Below are positions 16,460 to 25,385 of a DNA stretch of 56,273 bases, piece by piece. Where the stretch lies: NCBI GenBank assembly GCA_002067045.1, contig MVPZ01000084.1, forward strand, positions 1 to 56,273, written 5' to 3'. Numbering within the stretch: the stretch's first letter is position 1; the number at the start of each line of letters is the position of its first letter. The position numbers and the translations under genes were made by a program. Under the pieces are notes generated by a model, which saw nothing but the letters and a program-made list of their open reading frames with translations, made no database searches and was not told the origin of the DNA. This DNA comes from Methanomassiliicoccales archaeon PtaB.Bin134 (GTDB lineage Archaea; Thermoplasmatota; Thermoplasmata; Methanomassiliicoccales; UBA472).

Positions 16460-17005
16460 GTGAAGACCGTCGTGGCGATCACCGGGGCCTCGGGCACCAT
16501 TTACGGGATCCGATTGCTGGAGGAGCTTGAGGGTGAGAAGGCGCTCATCGTGACCGAGACCGCCAAGCGCATAATCGAGGCGGAGACCGATCGCCGCGTT
16601 CATGAGCTAGAGGGGCTCGCCGACGCGGTATACCACGAGGACGAGCTGTTCGCCCCGGTGGCCTCCGGTTCCCATCGCTTCGACGCCATGGTCATATGCC
16701 CCTGCTCCGAGTCCACCCTGGCCAAGATCGCCTCGGGGATCGCGGACAATCTGGTGACCAGGGCCGCCGCGGTGTGCCTCAAGGAGCGCAGGAAGCTGAT
16801 CATCGTGCCCCGGGAGACCCCGCAGAGCGCCATCATGCTCCGGAACGCGCTACGATTGGCCGAGGATGGGGCGATCATCATGCCCGCCAGCCCGGGCTTC
16901 TATCCCCGGCCGCAGACCGTTGAGGAGCTGGTGGACTTCCTGGTGGGCAAGATACTCGACCAGCTGGGACAGCCCCATGAGCTCTTCCGTCGCTGGGGAG
17001 ACTGA
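16460..17005 (+). CDS. ubiX: Flavin prenyltransferase UbiX
   Basis: A 181-residue flavoprotein that attaches a dimethylallyl group to FMN, producing the prenyl-FMN cofactor of UbiD-type decarboxylases. It has the family N-terminus AITGASGTIYGIRLLEEL, the CPCSESTLAKIASGIADNLVTRAA segment and the PRETPQS loop. The start is GTG. No ubiD is in the window. In the archaeal mevalonate pathway prenyl-FMN is needed by anhydromevalonate phosphate decarboxylase, which links this gene to the AcnX genes near 44 kb. Its stop abuts the leuS stop. Confidence 0.94.
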   Translation: MKTVVAITGASGTIYGIRLLEELEGEKALIVTETAKRIIEAETDRRVHELEGLADAVYHEDELFAPVASGSHRFDAMVICPCSESTLAKIASGIADNLVTRAAAVCLKERRKLIIVPRETPQSAIMLRNALRLAEDGAIIMPASPGFYPRPQTVEELVDFLVGKILDQLGQPHELFRRWGD

Positions 17006-19879
17006 TCACTCCACCAGGATGGCCGGCCTTCCCGGCGCGGCCTGGCGGGCCTTGTTCTGCGGGTCGCTAACGTCCCCGCCGGCCTGATGCACCTGCACCT
17101 CGCATCCGTACTCCCTCTCCAGGAAGTCCTTGCAGCCCTTCAGGAACTCGAGCTCATCGATCTTTAATGAGAGCTTCTCCACCTCGATGGAGGAACGCTT
17201 CATCAGCTCCTCGGCCAGCTTGCGGGCGAAGTCCTGGGCCTCCTTGCCGCGGGAGCGCACGGACTCCCTGGACATGGCCGCCTTGGTCAGGGAGGGCACC
17301 TTCAGCTCGCCCCTGGCGTGCAGTCCAGCGGCCATCTCCAGCACCTCGTGCTTCCAGGGAGCGGAGGTGAAGAGGGTCATCCTGGACGGCTTGATCCCGG
17401 TGACCTTCAGTATCTCGTTGGCATCGTCCATGAGCGCCCGCAGGTAATCCTCGGCCCGCTCCTTGGCCGCGTCCACCTCTCCCTCGGCCACCTTGGGCAT
17501 GGGGGCCGCGGAGAGCAGCCCGGAGCGCCCGGAGGCCTCCCAGAGCTCCTCGGCGGTGTGCGGGGTGATGGGCATCATCATGGGCAGCAGCAGGTCCAGG
17601 ACCCGGCGCACCGTGGGAGCGTGGGAACCTCCGCGCCTCTGGTACCAGCGCAGATCGTTGAACGCCTCGAAATAGACCTCGTTGGCCATGGAGCGCAGGT
17701 CGTAGGCGCGCATGACCTCCTGCACCCTGAGCAGACGGGAGGCCATGCGGGAGATGAGCCAGCCGTCCACCTCGCTGGCCTGGCCGTCCAAGGCCATCAG
17801 GTCCAACAGGGTGCGCTCCATCCTCTCGGTGCGCGCGGAGTAGCTCTCCACGGCCTCATTGTCCCACTCCACGTCGGCGAAGGGGGAGGCGATGTGCGCG
17901 TAGTACAGCCTGAGGGCGTCGACGCCATACCTCTCCGCGGCCCCGGGAATGGGCTGGGCCCCTCCCTTGGACTTGGATATCTTGCCGCCCTTGCCGATGA
18001 TGTACCAGTTGACGAATATGCCCCGGGGCAGCATGTCCCCGGGCAGTATGGCCACGTGGTTCATCAGAAAGGCCGGGAAGTGCACGGTCATGTGCTCCTT
18101 GCCCCCCAGGTTCAGGTCCAGGGGGTACCAGTAGCGCACATCGTCCTGGATGCGCCTCAGCAGTCCGGGGTCCACGCCCGTGCCCGCGCTCACCGCTTCG
18201 GCGTTCCCGGAACCGAGGATGACCAGATCGAAGAACTCCTCGGTCATCTGCTCCGGGAGCAGGCTGCCCTCGTTGGCGTACTTGGATATGGTGTAGTATA
18301 CGGGGTACAGCGTGGAATCGGAGATGGCCTCGATGATCCACTTCTCGTCGAAGGGGAACCTGGTCCCGATCCAGTTGCCCTGGCGGACGCAGGCCCTCTC
18401 CCGGAACCAGTCCAGGACCCCGTGTATGTTCTGGTAGTATTCCGCGGGGAATATGTCCATGCGCTTGGCCTGCTCCTTGGAGGCCAGGGTCACCTCGGAA
18501 TTAGAATAATCTATGAACCACTGGTCGTCGACCTTCTTGATGACCACCTGTTCGCCGCAGCGGCAGGTGACGGTCTCCGACAGGTCGTACATCACGTCGG
18601 CCTCGCCGGCGGCGATCATGGCCTGCTTCATGCGCTCCTTGGCCTCCATGACCGGCAGGCCAGCATACTCGCCCGAGGCCTGATTCATCCTTCCGGTGTG
18701 GAAGCCGTCCTTGTACACCAGCTTCTTGGCCTCCTCCAGCTTGGGGTCGTCCGGGGCGGTGATGCCCATCCTCTCGGTGATCTCCACGGCGGGAAGGTCC
18801 GACCAGCCCTTCATCTCGATGATGGCGATGGGCCTTATTGCCCGCACAGCCTCCGGGTCCAGACCGTACTTGGAGAGGGCGCCCGGGTCCTGCTGCAGCG
18901 CCCGCAGAGATATCCAGTCGTCCGGGGAGTCGGAGGGCACGGAGGTCACCAGGCCGGTGCCCACCGCGGGGTCCACGAAGTCAGCCGGAAGCGTCAGTAT
19001 CTCCCGGCGGATCATGGGCGCGATGCAACGGAGACCTATGAGCTCGGAGCCCTTGACCTCGGCGACCTTCTCTATGCCGTCCATCTGGTATGACAGCTTG
19101 AAATAGGCCTGCTCGCTGACCACCCATACCTCGTCCTTGACCCTCATCTTCACGTAATCGGCCTGAGGGTTCACCCAGAAGTTTGTCTGCCCGAATACGG
19201 TCTCGGGGCGCAGGGTGGCCGCCACCAGGAACATGTCCCCGCAGCGGAACTTGAGCATGGTGTACTCCACCGTCTCCGCGGACCCGCCGCACTGTATGTC
19301 CGTCTCGGAGGCGTCGATGGCCACCGGCCCGTGGCTGACGCAGGCCGGGGCGTAATAGGGCTTCTGGATGAGCAGGCCCCTCTCCATGAGCTTACGGAAC
19401 TGCCAGCGTATGAACATCTGGTAATCCGGTTTCACCGTGGAGGTGAAGCGCCTCCAGTCGCAGAGGAACCCGAAGCGCTTCCAGTACTGGTTGACATACA
19501 CGTCGTTGAAGAACTCCACGACCTTCACGGGGTCCTTGAGCTGCTCGAGCATGTCCGTGGGACAGGTGTTGCCGCACAGGTAATCTATGGTCTTCTGGTC
19601 CTTGCGGGCGATGCGCGCCGCCAGGCTTATGGCCCCGTTGCCGGTGGCGTGGGTGCCTACCGGGAACATGACGTTGTAGCCCTCCAGCCTCTTGTAGCGG
19701 GCGATTGCGTCCACATAGGTGTAGCCGCGCATGTGCCCGACGTGCAGGTATCCGGTGACGCCGGGGTAGGCGAAGATCAACATGAACTTGGGCCTGCCGT
19801 CCGCCTCGACCTCGTTAATGCGCGCGGCGTACCAACGTTCCTGCCACTTCGCCTCTAGCTCGCTGGACCTTTCCGACAT
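17006..19879 (-). CDS. leuS: Leucyl-tRNA synthetase, archaeal type
   Basis: A 957-residue class I synthetase. The HIGH motif is HVGH (46-49) and the KMSKS motif is KISKSK (from K633). The CP1 editing domain lies between them, and the C-terminal archaeal/eukaryal-type extension is present. It attaches leucine to tRNA-Leu. Length and domain order are normal for archaea. The ATG at 19879 lies about 28 bases after a TATA-like box. Its 3' end meets ubiX at a shared TGATCA. Confidence 0.96.
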   Translation of the reverse strand: MSERSSELEAKWQERWYAARINEVEADGRPKFMLIFAYPGVTGYLHVGHMRGYTYVDAIARYKRLEGYNVMFPVGTHATGNGAISLAARIARKDQKTIDYLCGNTCPTDMLEQLKDPVKVVEFFNDVYVNQYWKRFGFLCDWRRFTSTVKPDYQMFIRWQFRKLMERGLLIQKPYYAPACVSHGPVAIDASETDIQCGGSAETVEYTMLKFRCGDMFLVAATLRPETVFGQTNFWVNPQADYVKMRVKDEVWVVSEQAYFKLSYQMDGIEKVAEVKGSELIGLRCIAPMIRREILTLPADFVDPAVGTGLVTSVPSDSPDDWISLRALQQDPGALSKYGLDPEAVRAIRPIAIIEMKGWSDLPAVEITERMGITAPDDPKLEEAKKLVYKDGFHTGRMNQASGEYAGLPVMEAKERMKQAMIAAGEADVMYDLSETVTCRCGEQVVIKKVDDQWFIDYSNSEVTLASKEQAKRMDIFPAEYYQNIHGVLDWFRERACVRQGNWIGTRFPFDEKWIIEAISDSTLYPVYYTISKYANEGSLLPEQMTEEFFDLVILGSGNAEAVSAGTGVDPGLLRRIQDDVRYWYPLDLNLGGKEHMTVHFPAFLMNHVAILPGDMLPRGIFVNWYIIGKGGKISKSKGGAQPIPGAAERYGVDALRLYYAHIASPFADVEWDNEAVESYSARTERMERTLLDLMALDGQASEVDGWLISRMASRLLRVQEVMRAYDLRSMANEVYFEAFNDLRWYQRRGGSHAPTVRRVLDLLLPMMMPITPHTAEELWEASGRSGLLSAAPMPKVAEGEVDAAKERAEDYLRALMDDANEILKVTGIKPSRMTLFTSAPWKHEVLEMAAGLHARGELKVPSLTKAAMSRESVRSRGKEAQDFARKLAEELMKRSSIEVEKLSLKIDELEFLKGCKDFLEREYGCEVQVHQAGGDVSDPQNKARQAAPGRPAILVE

Positions 19880-19902
19880 CTGTGCACCTGACTTTTGGCC
19901 TG

Positions 19903-19910
19903 ATTAAATA
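19903..19910 (-). promoter_or_regulatory. TATA-like box of leuS
   Basis: The minus strand reads CTATTTAATCA, with its centre about 28 bases before the leuS ATG. Confidence 0.5.
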
Positions 19911-19966
19911 GAGATTAGTTAAAGGTTATTGACGAACGAACGACCGCCCAGAGACGCACCAGAAGA

Positions 19967-20716
19967 TTAGAAGCGCCCCCTTCCCCCTCCGCCTCCGGAG
20001 CGGCCTCCGCCGAAGCCGCCTCCCCCGCGGCCCAGGGTGAGGATGAAGAACAGCAAGTACCAGATGCGCCCCCTGGTGACCGCGGTCAGGGCCACCATGA
20101 CCACGATGATGACCACCCATTGCCAGGTGGTGAGCGGAACGCCTCCGATGGGGAACGCGGGGTCCCCTGACTCGGGTTCCTCGTACTTGTCCAGTATCTC
20201 GGTGCCTATGAAGAGCACCATGTTGTACACTCCGGTATCGTAGTCCTCGTCCGCCAGGTACGGAACCACATAATCGTTGGCCACCTGGTTCAGGAACGTC
20301 GGGGTAAGGACGCCCTCCAGGCCGTAACCCACCTCGACCTTCCATTCCCTGGTGCTCGTTACTATCAGCACCAGGACCCCGTTGTCCTTCCCCTCTTTAC
20401 CCAATCCATTGAGCTGGAAGGTGCGCAGGGCGAACTCGTTCGCCTCCCTGGGCAGGGTGCTGTTCACCACCAGGACGGCGATCTCGCAGGAGGTCTCGTA
20501 GTCCACCGTGTAGCAGATATCCTCTATGTCGTAGTAGCTGTAGAGCACCCCAACGTCATCAGTGACATAGTACTCCAGCTCGGGGATGCCCTCGAACCGG
20601 GGGTCTGGCGGGGGGAAGACCCAGGTCACCAGGGCGTACACCAGCAGCAGTGCCGCCAGGACCAGGGCGATGACCACCGCCGCGGTGCGGCCAGATATTC
20701 GCATCTTGTTGCTCAC
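19967..20716 (-). CDS. TPM-domain membrane protein (YgcG/YdjH-like) with Gly-rich tail
   Basis: A 249-residue protein. One membrane helix at about 12-33 is followed by an extracytoplasmic TPM domain (about 45-175; VLVLIVTSTREWKVEVGYGLEGVLT is characteristic). One or two helices lie at about 195-225, and the extreme C-terminus is Gly/Arg/Phe-rich. TPM proteins commonly pair with LemA, and here the start overlaps the lemA stop as ATGA. In Bacillus the TPM protein YdjH belongs to a membrane-stress complex. A role in envelope stress is inference from context. Confidence 0.9.
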   Translation of the reverse strand: MSNKMRISGRTAAVVIALVLAALLLVYALVTWVFPPPDPRFEGIPELEYYVTDDVGVLYSYYDIEDICYTVDYETSCEIAVLVVNSTLPREANEFALRTFQLNGLGKEGKDNGVLVLIVTSTREWKVEVGYGLEGVLTPTFLNQVANDYVVPYLADEDYDTGVYNMVLFIGTEILDKYEEPESGDPAFPIGGVPLTTWQWVVIIVVMVALTAVTRGRIWYLLFFILTLGRGGGGFGGGRSGGGGGRGRF

Positions 20717-21261
20717 ATCCCCTGCGAGTAGTACACCGCCTCATTGAAGCCGAAGGCCCCGGCGAACAGCACGTTGGGGAAACTTCGTATGGCGGTGTTG
20801 TACTCCCTGACCGCGTCGTTGTAGAATATCCTGGCCGCGTCGATCATGCCCTGGGTGGAAGACAGCTCAGCCACGAAGTACTGAATAACGCTGAGGTCCA
20901 GCTGAGGATAGTTCTCATAGGTGGCCACCAGTATGGCCAGGTTCCTGTCCAGTGTCTCGGTGGCGTTCAATTGGGCTGGAACGTTGCCCAATGAACCGAG
21001 CCATCTTGTACGCGCCTCGGTGATGTTGGTGAGAAGGTTGGCCTGGAACTCGATGGAGAGGTTCATGGCCGAGCTCAGCGACGGAATGAGCTCTATGCGT
21101 CGCTGATAGCGTGCCTCGATGTTGCCCCAGGCGTTCTCCACGCCCTGGTCCTTGGAGACCATGTCGTTGTAGGCCAACACCACCATCATGACCACGATCA
21201 GAACGGCTACGACGGCGATTATGCCGGCTATCAGCCCCTTGCTCAGGCGAAGATCACCCAT
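20713..21261 (-). CDS. LemA family membrane protein
   Basis: A 182-residue protein with one N-terminal membrane helix (about 9-30) and a long helical domain. The LemA signature is present: QGVENAWGNIEARYQRRIELIPSL near the start and YNDAVREYNTAIRSFPN near the end. LemA proteins are of unsettled function and are often adjacent to TPM proteins. A TATA-like GATAAAAAG lies at about 21293-21300 on the minus strand, so this pair may have its own promoter as well as read-through from the upstream cluster. Confidence 0.93.
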   Translation of the reverse strand: MGDLRLSKGLIAGIIAVVAVLIVVMMVVLAYNDMVSKDQGVENAWGNIEARYQRRIELIPSLSSAMNLSIEFQANLLTNITEARTRWLGSLGNVPAQLNATETLDRNLAILVATYENYPQLDLSVIQYFVAELSSTQGMIDAARIFYNDAVREYNTAIRSFPNVLFAGAFGFNEAVYYSQGM

Positions 21262-21308
21262 GCCCCAAGCATATCTGAAGTGAGATATTGAATCTTTTTA
21301 TCGCTCCC

Positions 21309-21896
21309 TCAGAATCCCGGGGTGAGACCCGAAGCGCCGCGCACGAACGGGAGGTACACCAGGCGGGCGTCGTGCACCTGCAGGCTGTAGTCCAGGTACT
21401 GCAGGGTCCCCGGCCTCTCGGCCTCCATGGTCACGATGACGAAGTCGGCCATCTGCATGGCCTCCTCCTTGCTCACCGAGGTCGGTCCCCTCTCCACATT
21501 GTTGAAGTCGGTGCGCAGGGAGTAGACGGGCTGCCCCTCGGTCAGGCTCATGGCCCAGTGCTTGAACTCGTTGACCTCGGTGGCCCATGCCGGGACGTAG
21601 ATGAACAGGTTGCCCCCGTTGGCCGTGCCCTTCATCCAGCGGCTGAGCTTGTGGAAGGTCCCCCCGGCCACGTTGGACTGGTTGATGCGGAATGCTGAGA
21701 AAAGCCTCCAGAAGGGCATGTACACCCTCTCCCCCGGGGAGTTCGGCTTGAACTCTCCGATGTCGAAGTCGATGACCGTGGGAGCCCCGTTGCGTATGTG
21801 CATGGTGCGGCAGTGATGGCAGTAGAAGGCCCGGTCCTTGACCTTGGAGTATATCGGCTGCTGGCAGCTGGGGCATTTGACCTGCACGACCTTCAT
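21309..21896 (-). CDS. Soluble zinc-ribbon protein of the LemA/SPFH cluster
   Basis: A 195-residue protein with an N-terminal zinc ribbon (C8, C11, C26, C29), then a domain containing RVYMPFWRLFSAFRI, a pattern shared with its two upstream neighbours. There are no clear membrane segments. The start ATG overlaps the stop of the upstream gene (ATGA). It is probably a diverged copy of the same family, lacking the membrane part. Function unknown. Confidence 0.85.
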   Translation of the reverse strand: MKVVQVKCPSCQQPIYSKVKDRAFYCHHCRTMHIRNGAPTVIDFDIGEFKPNSPGERVYMPFWRLFSAFRINQSNVAGGTFHKLSRWMKGTANGGNLFIYVPAWATEVNEFKHWAMSLTEGQPVYSLRTDFNNVERGPTSVSKEEAMQMADFVIVTMEAERPGTLQYLDYSLQVHDARLVYLPFVRGASGLTPGF

Positions 21897-22897
21897 ATGC
21901 GGAACCCTCCCACGTTGAACTGCAGTCCCTTCTTGATCTCCTTGACCACGTTGGAGCTGCGCTTGTCCTCGAAGTCCCCCTCGATGATCTCCGAGCCGTG
22001 GCGGAAGAAGCGGTAGGTGACGCCCAGGATGATGGCGCCCACCACCAGGCCGATGATGGCTATCTCCGGCGTCTCGGCCCCGATGCCGAACAGCAGGCCG
22101 CCAGCGGCGATGAGCCCTCCGGCGGAGGTGCCCCCGGTCACCGCCAGGCTCTGGTAGAGCGGGTCGCCCGGAGCGCGTCCGGAGAGCACCTGCCCGGTCA
22201 CCCCGTCCACGGTGGCCATGTACATCCTCTCGCCATAGCCGTACCTCACCACCCATATGGGATAGTAGATCTGGCTGATGTGCTTCGGGATCACTGTCAA
22301 CTTCTCGAAGGTGATATGCGGCACCCTGGCGTCGTGCCTTGCATCCTCCTCGGCCTGCCTCCTGGACATCATGACCATGTCGTCCTTGCTGGTGGTGCTC
22401 TCGAAGGTGGGTATGCTCTCGAAGTCGGCGAAGGAGGCCTCCCCGTTGGTGTTCCTCAGGTGCTTGATGCCCAGGTCCCCGGGGTCGCAGGCGATGTTGG
22501 TGTAGCGGTAGTCGTTCAGCACCATCTCCTCCTTGGGGATGCGCTCGGTGCGTGTGTTCCCATTGCGGTCGGTATGCGTGCGCTCCTCATATCCGCAGAT
22601 CCAGCCGGCCACCCGGGTGCTGGTGCTCCAGAAGGGAAGGTAGATGGGATAGCATTCCAGGAGCTTTCCCTTCACCTTGAGGTCCCTGGCCTTGAGCCCC
22701 TTCCTCCACCACTGCTCGGTGGCCCGCAGGGCGGTGTCCCGGTTCTGCAGGTTCTTGAAGGCTACGGTCATGACCCCCGAATCACCCTCCGCCCACAGCA
22801 GGGACCCGCAATACTGGCAATTCAGGATGTTGTCCCCCTCGGCGATCTGGATGGCCCCTCCGCAGGCCGGGCAGTTCAATCCCACGCTGATGGACAT
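21893..22897 (-). CDS. Zinc-ribbon membrane protein of the LemA/SPFH cluster (YdjG-like)
   Basis: A 334-residue protein with an N-terminal zinc ribbon (C9, C12, C27, C30). The first PFW-type repeat is YPIYLPFWSTSTRVAGW; a second repeat is YYPIWVVRYGYGERMY followed by VDGVTGQV. Two membrane helices lie near 255-305, and the tail is short. The architecture resembles B. subtilis YdjG, which works with YdjH, YdjI and PspA. The ATG at 22897 follows the previous stop by 2 bases; a GTG at 22903 overlaps that stop. Confidence 0.85.
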   Translation of the reverse strand: MSISVGLNCPACGGAIQIAEGDNILNCQYCGSLLWAEGDSGVMTVAFKNLQNRDTALRATEQWWRKGLKARDLKVKGKLLECYPIYLPFWSTSTRVAGWICGYEERTHTDRNGNTRTERIPKEEMVLNDYRYTNIACDPGDLGIKHLRNTNGEASFADFESIPTFESTTSKDDMVMMSRRQAEEDARHDARVPHITFEKLTVIPKHISQIYYPIWVVRYGYGERMYMATVDGVTGQVLSGRAPGDPLYQSLAVTGGTSAGGLIAAGGLLFGIGAETPEIAIIGLVVGAIILGVTYRFFRHGSEIIEGDFEDKRSSNVVKEIKKGLQFNVGGFRI

Positions 22898-22899
22898 GA

Positions 22900-23643
22900 T
22901 CACATCCTCCTGGCCACGAAGTTGGCCGCCGCGAACACGCCCACGACCGTCACCGCCATCGCCACCGCGGCCACCAGGGGTGCGGCCAGGGCCAGCAGCC
23001 CCTCGGCCAGGAAGGCCACGAACCCCAGGCCGGCCACGGCCAAATAGGCCACGGAGCTGCGGGTCGGGAAGTCTGCGGAGAACACCTCACCCGAGGAGGC
23101 GCTGATGACCAGCACATAGGTCCGCTGTTCGAACACGTAGTCCAGTCGCCATATCGGGAAGTACACCAGGGCCTGCTCCTTGGGCTGTCCGGGAAGGCTG
23201 CTGAGGTACGGTGCCATCTCGATGTCGATCTTCACCAGCTCCGCCCCACCGGTGTCGAACTTCTCGTCGAATACCTTCAGGTCCCCGCCTGGAACCTTCA
23301 GGCTATGCAGCCCCGGCAGGGTCGTGGAGGCGGCTGGCTCCACGAACACCTGCTCCATACCATTGACGTCCCTCTTGAACATGTACACCGGGAAGTACTG
23401 CCTCTTGAGCGATGATATCTGGGCCAGCTTGTCCAGGTCCTTGGCCCTGGTCGAACCTCCCGCCCAGCGGCGGAAGGTCCCCACCGCATCGTTCTCCCCG
23501 ATGGCGAACGGCAGGGCGTAGAAGAAGCCCGCACCCGAGCGGTCGATGAAGATCTGCGATGAGCAGTAGGAGCACTTGACGAAGCGGTCCCCTGCATCGA
23601 ACTCCACCGGAGCGCCACACTTGGTGCACTTCATGCTGGCCAT
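22900..23643 (-). CDS. Zinc-ribbon membrane protein of the LemA/SPFH cluster (YdjG-like)
   Basis: A 247-residue protein. The N-terminal zinc ribbon is C6, C9, C24, C27. The PFW-type repeats are QYFPVYMFKRDVN and VYFPIWRLDYVFEQRTY, the latter followed by SASSGEVFS, which aligns by eye with the VDGVTGQV repeat of the next gene. Two membrane helices lie at about 195-245, with almost no tail. It is a clear paralogue of its downstream neighbour. Confidence 0.85.
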   Translation of the reverse strand: MASMKCTKCGAPVEFDAGDRFVKCSYCSSQIFIDRSGAGFFYALPFAIGENDAVGTFRRWAGGSTRAKDLDKLAQISSLKRQYFPVYMFKRDVNGMEQVFVEPAASTTLPGLHSLKVPGGDLKVFDEKFDTGGAELVKIDIEMAPYLSSLPGQPKEQALVYFPIWRLDYVFEQRTYVLVISASSGEVFSADFPTRSSVAYLAVAGLGFVAFLAEGLLALAAPLVAAVAMAVTVVGVFAAANFVARRM

Positions 23644-23652
23644 GCGATCACC

Positions 23653-24795
23653 CTAGAAGCTGGTCCCACACTCCGGGCAGAACTTGGCGGTGATGGGGGA
23701 TTCCTTCCCGCACTTGGCGCAGTTCTTGTTCCCCTTGAGCTGCTGACCGCACTCATGGCAGAACTTGGAGTCGTTGGGGACCTCGTTGCCGCACTTAGGG
23801 CACTTGACGGTGTTATTCTGCATCTTGTTGCCGCAGTTGCGGCAGAACTTGGCGTCAGGAGGGTTGGGGGTGTTGCACTTGGGGCATGCCACGGTGGCCG
23901 CGGCTGGAGCTGGAGCAGGGGCCGGGGCGGATGGGGCGTTGCCCGCAGCCGGCGCCGCGGAACCCTGGCGCATGGCGTCCACCATCATGTATCCCGCCCC
24001 GAAACCGGCTCCGACACCCACCCCAGCGGCCGCCGCCCCTCCCGAGGGGTTCGTGGCCGCCTCGCGCATGGCCTGTCCGGCCTGGTAGGTGGCGTAGTTG
24101 GTGTTCAGGATCTGCATGGAGGCTCGCATGTCCACGGCCTTCTGCACCTCGTCCGGCAGGGATATGTACATCCCGGAGACCTTGTCCACCAGCACCCCGT
24201 AGAGGTCGAAGTGGTCCTTGGCCTTGGCCAGAACGACCTGCTCGATGTTCATCAGCTGGCTGGCCAGGTCGGCCACGCCCATCCCCTTGTTCTTCATCTC
24301 GCCGATGGCGTTGTAGATGAGCACCACCATCTGCTCCTTTATGCGCTCCTCCACATCGGCAGAGGAGGTGAAGTTGAAGGTCCCCACGAACTGGTTGACG
24401 AAGTTCTCGGGCGATCCCACCTTGTAACGGAACTCCCCGAAGACCCTAAGGTTGACCATGCCGAACTCGGCGTCGCGGAACTGGTAAGGCTGCTTGCTGC
24501 CGTACTTTCCGTCGAAGGCCCTCTTCTGCAGATATACGACCTCCGCCTGCTGCCTGGCCCCCGAGAGCGCTTCGATGACCTTGCCGATTATGGGGGCGTT
24601 CAGGGAGGTGAGCGCGTAACGGTCCGGCCGGTCCAGGTAGGCCATGGCCTTGCCGTCGCGATAGAACACCGCGATCTCGTCCTCCCGCACCACGATGTTG
24701 TCGTTGAATCGTATGTTGCGGGGTACGCGGTACATGATGTTGTTCCGCTTGTCCGCATCCTCCCACTTGAATGTCTCAGCACCGATGACGCTCAT
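23653..24795 (-). CDS. SPFH/Band-7 domain protein with three C-terminal zinc ribbons (YdjI-like)
   Basis: A 380-residue protein. An SPFH-like domain (about 20-245) of the 'virion core'/YdjI subfamily begins with GAETFKWEDADKRNNIMYRVP, and the linker (about 250-300) is Ala/Gly/Pro-rich. Three zinc ribbons follow at about 303-322, 331-350 and 359-377, each CxxC...CxxC. SPFH proteins scaffold membrane microdomains; YdjI in Bacillus recruits PspA to the membrane. It ends with TAG. The gene starts 4 bases after the coiled-coil gene. Confidence 0.9.
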   Translation of the reverse strand: MSVIGAETFKWEDADKRNNIMYRVPRNIRFNDNIVVREDEIAVFYRDGKAMAYLDRPDRYALTSLNAPIIGKVIEALSGARQQAEVVYLQKRAFDGKYGSKQPYQFRDAEFGMVNLRVFGEFRYKVGSPENFVNQFVGTFNFTSSADVEERIKEQMVVLIYNAIGEMKNKGMGVADLASQLMNIEQVVLAKAKDHFDLYGVLVDKVSGMYISLPDEVQKAVDMRASMQILNTNYATYQAGQAMREAATNPSGGAAAAGVGVGAGFGAGYMMVDAMRQGSAAPAAGNAPSAPAPAPAPAAATVACPKCNTPNPPDAKFCRNCGNKMQNNTVKCPKCGNEVPNDSKFCHECGQQLKGNKNCAKCGKESPITAKFCPECGTSF

Positions 24796-24799
24796 TTGC

Positions 24800-25333
24800 T
24801 CACAGCCCCGTTCCGGTTATGACCGCCCTGCGGTTCTTGAAGCGGCTCTCCAGTCCATCCACGCGGCCCCTCACGGTCTCCACCAGGGCGCGCAGCTCGG
24901 CATCGTCCCCGCCGCGGATTACCCCCGGCAACCTTGCCAGGGCCTCATCTATGAACTGGATGCTCTCGATCATGGAATTGTCATACTCGTAAAGGTGGTC
25001 CAGCTCCCTCTCCTTGATCTTGAGGTCCGCGGAGATCCCGGAGTAGCCGACCTCGGCGTGAAGGATCTCCCCTTCCACCCTCTTCATGGCGTTGACCACC
25101 CCGCCCATCTCCTCCAGGGCCTTGGACATGGGGTTCTCCCGGACCAGCGCTCGCCTGGAGTCCTCCAGCTGCGAACGCTGCAGCGCCAGCCGCTTGGCGA
25201 TCTCCGTCCTCAGCAGGCGGTCGGAGTCCCTCAGGTCCTCCCTTATGCGATATCCACGAAAGCCCGGGATGACCAGCTGGATCTTCTTTAGCAAACCCCG
25301 GTCATCCTCAACCCTGTCCCTTATGTCTGGCAA
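24800..25333 (-). CDS. Coiled-coil protein, first gene of the SPFH cluster
   Basis: A 177-residue, highly charged and predicted largely helical protein. The N-terminus contains IPGFRGYRIREDLRDSDRLLR, a pattern I recall from small proteins encoded beside SPFH genes in bacteria; that recollection needs a search. The length and coiled coil invite comparison with PspA, the partner of YdjI in Bacillus, but I see no convincing PspA signature. The TTG start has GGGGGAT upstream and a leader of about 16 bases if the TTTTTAAT box at 25371-25379 is the promoter. Confidence 0.75.
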   Translation of the reverse strand: MPDIRDRVEDDRGLLKKIQLVIPGFRGYRIREDLRDSDRLLRTEIAKRLALQRSQLEDSRRALVRENPMSKALEEMGGVVNAMKRVEGEILHAEVGYSGISADLKIKERELDHLYEYDNSMIESIQFIDEALARLPGVIRGGDDAELRALVETVRGRVDGLESRFKNRRAVITGTGL

Positions 25334-25370
25334 AGGTATCCCCCTTCTGCCGTGTATATCGTGAGGGCTG

Positions 25371-25379
25371 ATTAAAAAT
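25371..25379 (-). promoter_or_regulatory. TATA-like box of the SPFH cluster
   Basis: The minus strand reads ATTTTTAAT, about 42 bases before the TTG start at 25333. A second weaker candidate GATATAC lies at 25354-25360. Confidence 0.4.
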
Positions 25380-25385
25380 GTTGGC

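Noticed and set aside
17318..19093. Plus-strand open frame of about 590 codons opposite leuS
   Set aside because: Antisense shadow of a complete LeuRS with intact motifs.
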